DNA of 11,452 nt from Pedobacter sp. UBA5917 (GTDB lineage: Bacteria; Bacteroidota; Bacteroidia; Sphingobacteriales; Sphingobacteriaceae): the NCBI RefSeq assembly GCF_002432345.1, contig NZ_DJDT01000325.1, positions 1 through 11,452 on the forward strand. The letters run 5' to 3'. The translations under genes and the position numbers were made by a program. Every line of letters begins with the position of its first letter. The first letter of the stretch is position 1. The notes under the pieces are model-generated. The model was not told the origin of the DNA and searched no databases. It was given only the letters and a program-made list of their open reading frames with translations. This document shows, one piece after another, positions 1 to 5,843 of the stretch.

Positions 1-70
1 ACTGCCAATTGAAAACTGTATTTACTGGTTAATTGTTCAATTGCTAACTGACAACTGTTAACTGCCAACT
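1..70. repeat. Degenerate heptanucleotide tandem repeat (AAYTGNN) upstream of phrB
   Basis: AACTG or AATTG cores start at about 7, 14, 31, 39, 46, 53, 60 and 67, so the spacing is 7 nt (once 8) with one weaker unit near 23. The four clearest units are AACTGAC, AACTGTT, AACTGCC and AACTATA at 46-73. The stretch is non-coding and ends about 40 nt before the photolyase start. It may extend left of the window. Its function is unknown; a slippage-derived simple repeat is the plainest reading. Confidence 0.6.
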
Positions 71-111
71 ATAAATATCCTCAAAACAAATTATCATTAT
101 TAAATTATACA

Positions 112-1413
112 ATGACCTCAATTTCCATTCATTGGTTCCGCCGCGATTTACGTTTAGCAGATAATGCAGCTCTATACCATGCTTTAAAAAGCGACTATCC
201 GGTTTTGCCACTTTTTATTTTTGATAAGAACATACTGGATAAGCTACCTGAAGATGATGCCCGCGTAACTTTTATCTATCAAACGATTGAGGATCTAAAA
301 AAAGAACTTCGGCAGCATGGATCGGATCTGTTGGTAAAATATGGAGCGCCAGAGAAAATATGGCCCGAAATATTAAAGGAATACGAGGTAAAAGAAGTAT
401 ATACCAATCACGATTATGAACCTTATGCACGTGAACGTGATGATAACATGGCCGAATTTTTAACGAGCGAAAAAATCGCCTTTAAAACATATAAGGATCA
501 GGTTATTTTTGAGAAAAATGAAATATTGAAAGCAGATAAAACGCCTTATACCGTTTTTACCCCTTTTTATAAACAATGGCATGCCAAGCTGGATGATTTC
601 TATGTAAAAGCTTATCCTACCAAAAAATATTTAAAAAACCTGTTAAAATCAAAACACCTGCATTTTCCAACATTAAAGGAAATGGGATTTGAAAAGAGCA
701 AACTGGGTTTCCCAAAAATCAGCTACAAAAGCAAGCTGGATGATTATGCAAAAGAACGCGATTTTCCGGCACTGGATAGTACCACACGTATAGGCTTACA
801 TTTACGTTTCGGCACCTTAAGCATTAGAAAAGCAGTAAGGGATGCTATCGAAGCAAAATCGAATGTATGGCTTTCTGAACTGGCCTGGCGGGAGTTTTAC
901 ATGACCATACTCTGGCATTTCCCATACTCTGCTTCCGACTCGTTTAAAAAACAATACGATAAAATTAAATGGCGTAATAATGAGGCCGAATTTAAGGCTT
1001 GGTGCGAAGGCAATACCGGTTACCCTATTGTAGATGCCGGTATGCGGCAACTAAACCAAACAGGCTGGATGCACAACCGGGTACGGATGGTAGTGGCCAG
1101 TTTTTTAACCAAACATTTACTGATCGACTGGCGCTGGGGCGAAACCTATTTTGCCGAAAACTTACTGGATTATGAAATGGCCAGCAATGTTGGAGGCTGG
1201 CAATGGGCAGCCGGGTCGGGGAATGATGCGGCACCATATTTCAGGGTATTTAATCCCGAACTTCAAACCAAAAAATTTGACCCAAAATTTGAATATATAA
1301 AAAAATGGGTACCAGAATTTGGGACAAAAAAGTATGCCCAACCGATAGTTGAGCATACTTTTGCAAGGGAAAGGGTTTTAAAAGTTTTTAAAGAAGCTTT
1401 ATCTAATACATAA
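112..1413 (+). CDS. phrB: Class I cryptochrome/DNA photolyase (deoxyribodipyrimidine photo-lyase)
   Basis: This cytosolic flavoprotein of 433 residues uses blue or near-UV light to split UV-induced pyrimidine dimers in DNA. The N-terminal alpha/beta antenna domain opens with IHWFRRDLRL (residues 6-15). The FAD-binding helical domain carries RIGLHLRFGTLS (226-237), WREFY (259-263), GYPIVDAGMRQL (303-314) and WMHNRVRMVVASFLTK (319-334). By alignment from memory with E. coli PhrB, the electron-transfer tryptophans correspond to W287, W340 and W363, and the flavin-facing Asn378 to N359. That asparagine favours a CPD photolyase over plant-type cryptochromes, which carry Asp there. The length fits the class I family (about 430-480). 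The ATG at 112 directly precedes the conserved N-terminus and has no Shine-Dalgarno, as usual in Bacteroidota. The gene stands alone and converges on the FKBP genes across a shared terminator. Cyclobutane-dimer specificity, rather than (6-4) or DASH activity, is inferred. Confidence 0.95.
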   Translation: MTSISIHWFRRDLRLADNAALYHALKSDYPVLPLFIFDKNILDKLPEDDARVTFIYQTIEDLKKELRQHGSDLLVKYGAPEKIWPEILKEYEVKEVYTNHDYEPYARERDDNMAEFLTSEKIAFKTYKDQVIFEKNEILKADKTPYTVFTPFYKQWHAKLDDFYVKAYPTKKYLKNLLKSKHLHFPTLKEMGFEKSKLGFPKISYKSKLDDYAKERDFPALDSTTRIGLHLRFGTLSIRKAVRDAIEAKSNVWLSELAWREFYMTILWHFPYSASDSFKKQYDKIKWRNNEAEFKAWCEGNTGYPIVDAGMRQLNQTGWMHNRVRMVVASFLTKHLLIDWRWGETYFAENLLDYEMASNVGGWQWAAGSGNDAAPYFRVFNPELQTKKFDPKFEYIKKWVPEFGTKKYAQPIVEHTFARERVLKVFKEALSNT

Positions 1414-1450
1414 TATCCATCGATCTTTTTGTACCCTACAAGCTTAAAAC

Positions 1451-1486
1451 AAAAAAGAGGTTGTTATAATAAACAACCTCTTTTTT
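1451..1486. terminator. Bidirectional rho-independent terminator between phrB and the FKBP pair
   Basis: A perfect 15-bp inverted repeat (AAAAAAGAGGTTGTT at 1451-1465, its complement at 1472-1486) surrounds a 6-nt loop. On either strand the hairpin ends in a run of six T. It lies 37 nt after the photolyase stop and 22 nt after the minus-strand FKBP stop, so it can serve both converging genes. Confidence 0.92.
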
Positions 1487-1508
1487 ATAAGAAAAAAATA
1501 ATACTATT

Positions 1509-2387
1509 CTAATTGGTAACACTCACAATTTCGATGTCATAATCAAGTGGAGATGCACCATAAGCTAAATCAGATGGAATAATTAGACGCATTTTACCTC
1601 CAGCAGTTAATTTTCCGGGTATAATCAATTGCCAGCCTTTTATTAAATCTCCTAAAACACTGCTGTAAGATCCATCTGTTACTGATTGTACCTGAACACC
1701 ATCTAGAGTTCTAAGTGTATAATTAACCACAATTGTAGAATTTACATTAATGGCATCGGTTCCGGTTCCGGGAGTGATAATGCTATAACGTGCCCTCGAC
1801 GGGTCTTTAGTTAGCGTTAAATTATTATTGGCAATAAACTTATTGATTTCTAGCTCGTCAATTTCGTGCCTTTTAGATTGGGTATACATGACCAGATCAA
1901 CAAGGATATTTTCATTTGAACCGATATTCAAAGCACTGATCCCGTTTTTACCAAAAGCTAAATGCGATGGCATAATTAAAGTAGCATTACCGCCCCTATT
2001 TAACTTGGTTAATACTTCTCTTACCGGGGCAAAAATATAATTTACAGTTTGGCTGTTAATCCTGAATTGATCCGTATATCCTAAATAAGTACCTAGGATC
2101 ATTAAATCAGACGTTTGCTGTAAAACTTGTCCAGATAATGTTTTAAAAGTATAAGTATAATAAACCGAGTCCTGATTTTCGACTTTACTGCCTGTACCCT
2201 GCGTATTGATTTTATAATAATAACCTTTCGTTGGATCTTTCTCGAAATTAAGGTTGTTTTTTTTCAGATAGGCCTGGATAGCTGCATCATCTGTGCTTTC
2301 AATAGACTCATAGTCCTTTTTACAAGAGCTGAATATCACAGTAGCCAGTAAAAGTGTAAATAGGCCTAGTTTGGTAAATTTGTTCAT
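1509..2387 (-). CDS. Lipoprotein with two degenerate FKBP-type PPIase domains
   Basis: This 292-residue protein has a lipoprotein signal peptide with lipobox FSSC; the lipidated Cys would be C22, followed by KKD. Two FKBP-like domains follow, at about residues 36-170 and 177-292. Each begins with an 'N-L-x-x-x-K-D' strand and a Y-x-I/Y-K-I region as in the neighbouring single-domain paralogues. Domain 2 keeps the DLIKGWQ segment (248-253, W252) and LIIPSDLAYG (268-277). Both domains lack the F-D pair of the FKBP active site (domain 1 has LQQTSD, domain 2 VQSVTDG), and domain 1 also lacks the central Trp. A chaperone or binding role is therefore as likely as prolyl isomerisation. The protein should be anchored in the outer membrane, periplasmic or surface-facing. 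The start lies 3 nt after the stop of the upstream FKBP gene, so the two are probably co-transcribed. FKBP fold is fairly sure; activity is uncertain. Confidence 0.85.
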   Translation of the reverse strand: MNKFTKLGLFTLLLATVIFSSCKKDYESIESTDDAAIQAYLKKNNLNFEKDPTKGYYYKINTQGTGSKVENQDSVYYTYTFKTLSGQVLQQTSDLMILGTYLGYTDQFRINSQTVNYIFAPVREVLTKLNRGGNATLIMPSHLAFGKNGISALNIGSNENILVDLVMYTQSKRHEIDELEINKFIANNNLTLTKDPSRARYSIITPGTGTDAINVNSTIVVNYTLRTLDGVQVQSVTDGSYSSVLGDLIKGWQLIIPGKLTAGGKMRLIIPSDLAYGASPLDYDIEIVSVTN

Positions 2388-2390
2388 TTA

Positions 2391-2876
2391 TTATTGTACG
2401 TCTGTAAGTGTTATAGTAAAATCGAGCACTGAATTTGCTGGAACTGAGCTTGATGATTGTCTTCCGTAAGCATAGTAAGATGGGATAATTAACCTGATTT
2501 TACCACCTTTTTGTATTTTCTGAATACCAAACTGCCATCCTACAATCACATTACCTAAAAGAAACGATGCCGGTGTACCTTTAGTACTATCGAAAATAGT
2601 TCCGTTCAGCAGTCTACCTTCATAATCTGCAGTGATTTTTGTAGAAGTAAAATAAGTTACATTTCCAGATCCGGGTTCTATAACCTGGTAAAAAATACCA
2701 TTTGGATCTTTTATCCCGGTAATAGCATTGTTTTTGACAAAAGCACCTATTGCAGCGGTATCTGCCTTAAACTGGGGAGTAGGATCGTAGCCATCATCAA
2801 TAGATGTATTCTTCTTACAGGCTGCGAAACATCCTGTTAAGCACACCAATAGAATTATATGTCTAAACTTAACCAT
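2391..2876 (-). CDS. FKBP-type peptidyl-prolyl cis-trans isomerase lipoprotein
   Basis: This 161-residue single-domain FKBP would catalyse cis-trans isomerisation of X-Pro bonds in the cell envelope. The signal peptide ends in lipobox FAAC with C20 as the lipidated residue, followed by KKN and a linker to about residue 45. The FKBP domain (about 48-161) keeps the active-site set: Y85 and the YEGRLLNGTIFD segment with F95-D96, VIVGW with W114, AYG with Y137, and F153. I chose the ATG at 2876 because it aligns codon for codon with the paralogue starting at 3476 (MVKFR against MIKFR) and puts the lipid Cys at residue 20 in both. An ATG one codon earlier (2879) is equally possible; the TTG at 2885 is unlikely. 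It is the first gene of a pair with the two-domain FKBP, 3 nt downstream. Confidence 0.9.
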   Translation of the reverse strand: MVKFRHIILLVCLTGCFAACKKNTSIDDGYDPTPQFKADTAAIGAFVKNNAITGIKDPNGIFYQVIEPGSGNVTYFTSTKITADYEGRLLNGTIFDSTKGTPASFLLGNVIVGWQFGIQKIQKGGKIRLIIPSYYAYGRQSSSSVPANSVLDFTITLTDVQ

Positions 2877-2889
2877 CATCCGCAAAAAT

Positions 2890-2945
2890 AAGCTTTTAAT
2901 ACGGATGCTACAATTTTTAACCTATTTTAACAATTTTAAGGAGCT
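2890..2945 (-). promoter_or_regulatory. Candidate promoter and leader of the FKBP pair, shared with the paralogue
   Basis: Read on the minus strand, TTG, 20 nt and TAGCATCC resemble the Bacteroidota -33/-7 layout, although the -7 box is poor against TAnnTTTG. Just downstream, ATTAAAAGCTTATTTT is identical to the leader of the paralogous FKBP gene starting at 3476. The identity suggests the leader was duplicated with the gene. No Shine-Dalgarno is present. The promoter assignment is weak; the duplicated leader is certain. Confidence 0.45.
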
Positions 2946-2960
2946 TAAAGGTAAGTGCAG

Positions 2961-3023
2961 AAGATCAAAAAAGCACCGTTTTTTGGCATCAGCTTCAGCC
3001 TTTCAACTTTAGTCTTTGATCTT
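2961..3023. repeat. Nested inverted repeats after the third FKBP gene, possible weak terminator
   Basis: An outer perfect 9-bp pair (AAGATCAAA at 2961-2969, TTTGATCTT at 3015-3023) encloses an inner 7-bp pair (CAAAAAA at 2966-2972, TTTTTTG at 2979-2985) with loop GCACCG. The two pairs share a few bases, so they would be alternative folds. On the minus strand the inner part ends in TTTTTTG, 7 nt past the stop codon plus the outer arm. It could end transcription of the FKBP gene above it, but the inner stem is almost all A:T and weak. Confidence 0.4.
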
Positions 3024-3029
3024 TTACCC

Positions 3030-3476
3030 TTATTGTGCATTAGCAAGCTGAATGGTAAAATCCAACACCGAATTTCCCGGAATTGAACCTACAGCACCAC
3101 TTCCATAACCCAAACCCGGCGGAATGATCAACCTGATTTCGCCACCTTTCTGGATTTTAGGGATACCAATCCGCCAACCCTGGATCAATTCGGCAAGGTT
3201 AAATGTTTGCTCTTTGCCACCGCCATTATCGAAAACACTGCCATTTAGTAACCTACCTTCATATTTGATGGTGATTTTTGTATTGCTCGGATAGGTAAAA
3301 GAACCCGTACCCGGTTTAATAATCTGATAATATAAACCAGATGCATCCCTAACCGCGTTGATATTGTTCTGCTGGATAAAATCGGTTATCTGTTTTTCAG
3401 GATCTTCATCTTTTTTACAAGATGAAACCGCAACTACGCATAAAAATAGTATTGTAAAAAATCTAAACTTAATCAT
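3030..3476 (-). CDS. FKBP-type peptidyl-prolyl cis-trans isomerase lipoprotein
   Basis: This 148-residue FKBP lipoprotein closely resembles the one at 2391-2876. Lipobox VSSC puts the lipid Cys at C20, followed by KKDEDPE. The catalytic domain (about 27-148) has Y72 and F82-D83 in KYEGRLLNGSVFD, LIQGW with W101, PKIQKGGEIRLIIPP (106-120), Y124, and F140 in SVLDFTI. All core FKBP ligand residues appear present, so it should be active as a prolyl isomerase in the periplasm or at the cell surface. The frame is open to 3524, but the ATG at 3476 is preferred: it places a normal lysine-plus-hydrophobic signal peptide at the N-terminus and matches the paralogue. Its acidic KDED stretch after the lipid Cys resembles the surface-export signal described for Bacteroidota lipoproteins (Lys then Asp/Glu pairs), so surface display is possible. 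It probably has its own transcript, with 153 nt to the next gene. Confidence 0.9.
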   Translation of the reverse strand: MIKFRFFTILFLCVVAVSSCKKDEDPEKQITDFIQQNNINAVRDASGLYYQIIKPGTGSFTYPSNTKITIKYEGRLLNGSVFDNGGGKEQTFNLAELIQGWRIGIPKIQKGGEIRLIIPPGLGYGSGAVGSIPGNSVLDFTIQLANAQ

Positions 3477-3494
3477 GCAGCGAAAATAAGCTTT

Positions 3495-3513
3495 TAATAT
3501 TAGAAAGCTAAAT
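3495..3513 (-). promoter_or_regulatory. Copy A of a duplicated promoter-like motif upstream of the FKBP gene
   Basis: The minus strand reads ATTTAGCTTTCTAATATTA, 19 to 37 nt before the FKBP start at 3476. TAGCTTTC matches five of the six fixed bases of the Bacteroidota -7 box TAnnTTTG, and the marR promoter of this window uses TAGCTTTG. No TTG is seen at the expected -33 position, so it is only a candidate. The same motif recurs at 3691-3709. Confidence 0.4.
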
Positions 3514-3566
3514 TCGATAATCATTCGCTTAAAATAATATTCAAGAAACGGGTAGTCCTTATCGAT

Positions 3567-3634
3567 CCGTCATACTGAATTTATTTCAGCATCTTTCCTG
3601 CAAGATAGACCCTGAAATAAATTCAGGGTGACGG
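3567..3634. repeat. Palindromic intergenic repeat, copy 1 (68 bp)
   Basis: The element runs from CCGTCA to TGACGG. Its two 22-nt arms (CGTCATACTGAATTTATTTCAG and the complement of the right end) are inverted repeats with two mismatches, and each arm can form its own small hairpin (right arm CCCTGAA, loop, TTCAGGG). A third small stem, ATCTT/AAGAT, lies between them. It shares the right arm CCCTGAAATAAATTCAGGG with copies 2 and 3. It resembles REP or MITE-like non-coding repeats; no transposase gene is in the window. Confidence 0.85.
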
Positions 3635-3690
3635 TCACTTTAATCAAAATCTGGTGTAAGCTGTCTAAAGGAAATAATTAATTATCGAAC

Positions 3691-3709
3691 TAAGGTTAGA
3701 AAGCTAAAT
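3691..3709 (-). repeat. Copy B of the duplicated 19-bp promoter-like motif
   Basis: The minus strand reads ATTTAGCTTTCTAACCTTA, identical to copy A at 17 of 19 positions, including 14 in a row. Copies A and B bracket the palindromic repeat at 3567-3634. It may be a second, distal promoter for the FKBP gene or the trace of a local duplication. Confidence 0.45.
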
Positions 3710-3745
3710 CGTTATATTTTATAGCAGCTTAATTTCATCTTTTGC

Positions 3746-3768
3746 AGATGCTTCGTGCCTCAGCATAA
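3746..3768. repeat. Possible remnant of a second palindromic repeat family
   Basis: AGATGCTTCGTGCCTC followed by AGCATAA resembles one end of a REP-like repeat I recall from Bacteroidota genomes (core GAGGCACGAAGC on the other strand). Only one arm is present and it is degraded. The identification rests on memory, not a search. Confidence 0.3.
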
Positions 3769-3779
3769 CAACAGAAAAC

Positions 3780-3824
3780 AAAAAAGGGTTTAAGACATGA
3801 ATTTTCACTCAAGCCTTAAACCCT
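3780..3824 (-). terminator. Rho-independent terminator of the beta-oxidation locus
   Basis: On the minus strand a 10-bp stem (AGGGTTTAAG with CTTAAACCCT, outer arms at 3785-3794 and 3815-3824) with a 20-nt loop is followed by six T and then GTTTT. It starts 21 nt after the fadE stop codon. The position and T-run fit the end of the fad transcript. Confidence 0.8.
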
Positions 3825-3844
3825 CAACCTTTTAACCCTTTACC

Positions 3845-5638
3845 TTAAAAGATATATTTATTTGCTTCGATAAGCTGTTGTGCAACCCTTTGGCGTGCAT
3901 CTTTAACGTTAAATGGCTCTACCTTAGTAAAACGGCGCAAGCCCACCAACATCATGCGTTGTTCATCACCTTCGGCAAAAGCCCAAAGTGCTTCTTTACC
4001 CGCTTTGGCAATACCATCAACCGCTTCCACCAGGTAAATTCTCAATAAATCCAACTGACCGGCAGATGCTTCCTCGCCACGGGTATTTACCAGTTTTTCT
4101 GTCCGCAATAAGGCCGATTCCAATACATAAACGTAACCTGCCATATCAGCAATATTCATTAATATTTCCTGCTCTTTGCTTAAAGTCATCATTAACTTTT
4201 GAACCGCCGCCCCAGCTACCATTAAAGTTGCCTTTTTCAAATTAGAAAGCACTTTTTTCTCAGCAGCAAATAAACTGGTATCTTCTTCTCCGAAATCAGG
4301 GATACTCATCAATTCGGCTGCAACCGCTGTGGCCGGCGTCATTAAATCAAGCTCGCCTTTCATGGCACGTTTCAACATCATATCAACAGTTAATAAACGG
4401 TTGATTTCGTTGGTTCCTTCGAAAATCCTGTTGATACGTGCATCGCGGTAAGCCCTGTCCATCGGCGCATCGGCAGAGAAACCCATGCCACCATAAATCT
4501 GTACACCTTCATCAACGGTATAATCTAAAGCTTCCGATCCCCAAACTTTCAGTATGGCACACTCTACAGCAAATTGTTCTACCGATTTTAACCTTGCTTT
4601 GCCCGACTCCATTCCACCAGCAACCAATTGGTCGTAAGTATCATCAATATTCTGTCCGGCACGGTAGTTTGCAGCATCTACGGCATAAAGTTTAGAGGCA
4701 ATTTCTGCAATTTTAAAACGGATTGCACCATATTTCGAAATCGGACGGCCAAACTGGATCCTTTCGTTCGAATAATTAATGGCTGTATTTAAGGTTGCTT
4801 TTGAAGCACCGATAGCCGCAGCTGATAATTTGATACGGCCAATATTTAAAATGTTTACCGCGATTTTGAAACCGTTTTCGCGTTCGCTCAACATATTTTC
4901 AACTGGAACAGGGCAATCGTTAAAGAAAACCTGGCGGGTTGAAGAACCTTTGATACCCATTTTATGCTCTTCAGGATTCATGGTAATGCCACCAAATTCC
5001 TTTTCAACAATAAATGCAGTTAAGTTTTTATCATCATCTATTTTTGCGAATACGATAAATACATCGGCAAAACCACCATTGGTGATCCACATTTTCTGCC
5101 CGTTAATGATGTAGTGTTTACCATCTTCGCTCAATTTAGCTTTTGTTTTACCAGAATTTGCATCCGATCCTGAGTTTGGTTCTGTTAAGCAATATGCTGC
5201 TTTCCATTCGCCAGAGCCCAGTTTTGGGATATATTTTGCTTTTTGTTCTTCGTTACCATAATATAAAATCGGCAAGGTTCCAATCCCGGTATGTGCAGAA
5301 AGCGCTACGGCGAAAGAGTGACCGGCACCAACTACATCGGCAACCAACATAGAAGTGTTGAAATTCTTTCCAAAACCTCCATATTCTTCTGGTACCGAAA
5401 CACCCAGGATACCCAATTCGCCGGCTTTGGTTAAAAGTGCTGGCATCAGTTCAGGGTCTTCCTGTTTGTCGATTTTATCTAAATTGGGATAAACTTCGGA
5501 GGCTAAAAAATCGCGACAGGTCTGCGCAATCATCTGCTGCTCTTCATCAAATTCTTCAGGGATAAATACTTCCTGATAAGTGGTGTCTTTAATTAAGAAT
5601 TCGCCACCTTTAATTGTCTTTTTTTCAGTTGTTTCCAT
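3845..5638 (-). CDS. fadE: Acyl-CoA dehydrogenase, VLCAD/FadE type
   Basis: This FAD enzyme catalyses the first beta-oxidation step, oxidising acyl-CoA to trans-2-enoyl-CoA and passing electrons to an acceptor such as ETF. It has 597 residues. The N-terminal helical, middle beta and C-terminal helical ACAD domains span about 28-145, 148-250 and 257-415. Signature one, CLTEPNSGSDANS, is at 150-162; ERIQFGRPI (292-300) is the flavin-binding region; QIYGGMGF (380-387) and the catalytic base E407 in RIFEGTNE form signature two. About 170 further residues (430-597) form the extra C-terminal helical region seen in VLCAD/ACAD9-like and Bacillus FadE enzymes, which suggests long-chain substrates. It is the last gene of the fadN-fadA-fadE set, 205 nt after fadA, with a heptamer repeat just before its start and a terminator after its stop. 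No ETF genes are in the window. Confidence 0.95.
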   Translation of the reverse strand: METTEKKTIKGGEFLIKDTTYQEVFIPEEFDEEQQMIAQTCRDFLASEVYPNLDKIDKQEDPELMPALLTKAGELGILGVSVPEEYGGFGKNFNTSMLVADVVGAGHSFAVALSAHTGIGTLPILYYGNEEQKAKYIPKLGSGEWKAAYCLTEPNSGSDANSGKTKAKLSEDGKHYIINGQKMWITNGGFADVFIVFAKIDDDKNLTAFIVEKEFGGITMNPEEHKMGIKGSSTRQVFFNDCPVPVENMLSERENGFKIAVNILNIGRIKLSAAAIGASKATLNTAINYSNERIQFGRPISKYGAIRFKIAEIASKLYAVDAANYRAGQNIDDTYDQLVAGGMESGKARLKSVEQFAVECAILKVWGSEALDYTVDEGVQIYGGMGFSADAPMDRAYRDARINRIFEGTNEINRLLTVDMMLKRAMKGELDLMTPATAVAAELMSIPDFGEEDTSLFAAEKKVLSNLKKATLMVAGAAVQKLMMTLSKEQEILMNIADMAGYVYVLESALLRTEKLVNTRGEEASAGQLDLLRIYLVEAVDGIAKAGKEALWAFAEGDEQRMMLVGLRRFTKVEPFNVKDARQRVAQQLIEANKYIF

Positions 5639-5644
5639 TGTTAT

Positions 5645-5679
5645 GAGATTTGAGAAATGAGATTTGAGATTTGAGACCT
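5645..5679 (-). repeat. Heptanucleotide tandem repeat in the fadE leader
   Basis: Five 7-nt units follow one another on the plus strand: GAGATTT, GAGAAAT, GAGATTT, GAGATTT and GAGACCT. The array begins only 6 nt upstream of the fadE start codon, where a ribosome would bind. A looser CCAAAT-type repeat follows at 5681-5700. A change in unit number would change the spacing between the start codon and everything upstream. Confidence 0.75.
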
Positions 5680-5722
5680 GCCCAAATCCAAACCCAAATC
5701 ATTAATGTTATTTTTTTAAATC

Positions 5723-5788
5723 CGTCATGCTGAACTTGTTTCAGCATCCTTCATGCTATAAAGACCCTGAAATAAATTCAGGGTGACG
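5723..5788. repeat. Palindromic intergenic repeat, copy 2 (66 bp)
   Basis: CGTCA and TGACG bound the element. The left arm holds TGCTGAA/TTCAGCA around CTTGT, and the right arm holds CCCTGAA/TTCAGGG around ATAAA. It lies between fadA and fadE inside the beta-oxidation locus. Its left arm is identical to that of copy 3 and its right arm to copies 1 and 3; the centre differs. Confidence 0.85.
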
Positions 5789-5843
5789 ATCGCGTTAACA
5801 CAGGTCTTAAATATTGGCACCTACTATATCTAGCCTCTCCAGT

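Larger units (their letters stand above)
3477..3844. other. 368-nt gene-free spacer between fadE and the FKBP gene
   Basis: I see no coding sequence here. From right to left it holds the fadE terminator (3780-3824), a possible remnant of a second palindromic repeat family (3746-3768), one copy of a 19-bp duplicated motif (3691-3709), a complete palindromic repeat (3567-3634), the other copy of the motif (3495-3513), and the leader of the FKBP gene. Confidence 0.7.

Noticed and set aside
112..1413. Photolyase as a sensory cryptochrome or DASH protein
   Set aside because: The Asn at the flavin-facing position (N359), the conserved WMHNR motif and the lack of an extended C-terminal tail fit an ordinary class I DNA photolyase.
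3477..3524. Sixteen-residue N-terminal extension of the third FKBP gene
   Set aside because: It would bury the lipoprotein signal peptide, it has no match in the paralogue, and the region aligns with the paralogue's untranslated leader.
4779..5114. 111-codon open frame on the plus strand inside fadE
   Set aside because: It is an antisense shadow of the conserved ACAD core and has no leader or promoter of its own.
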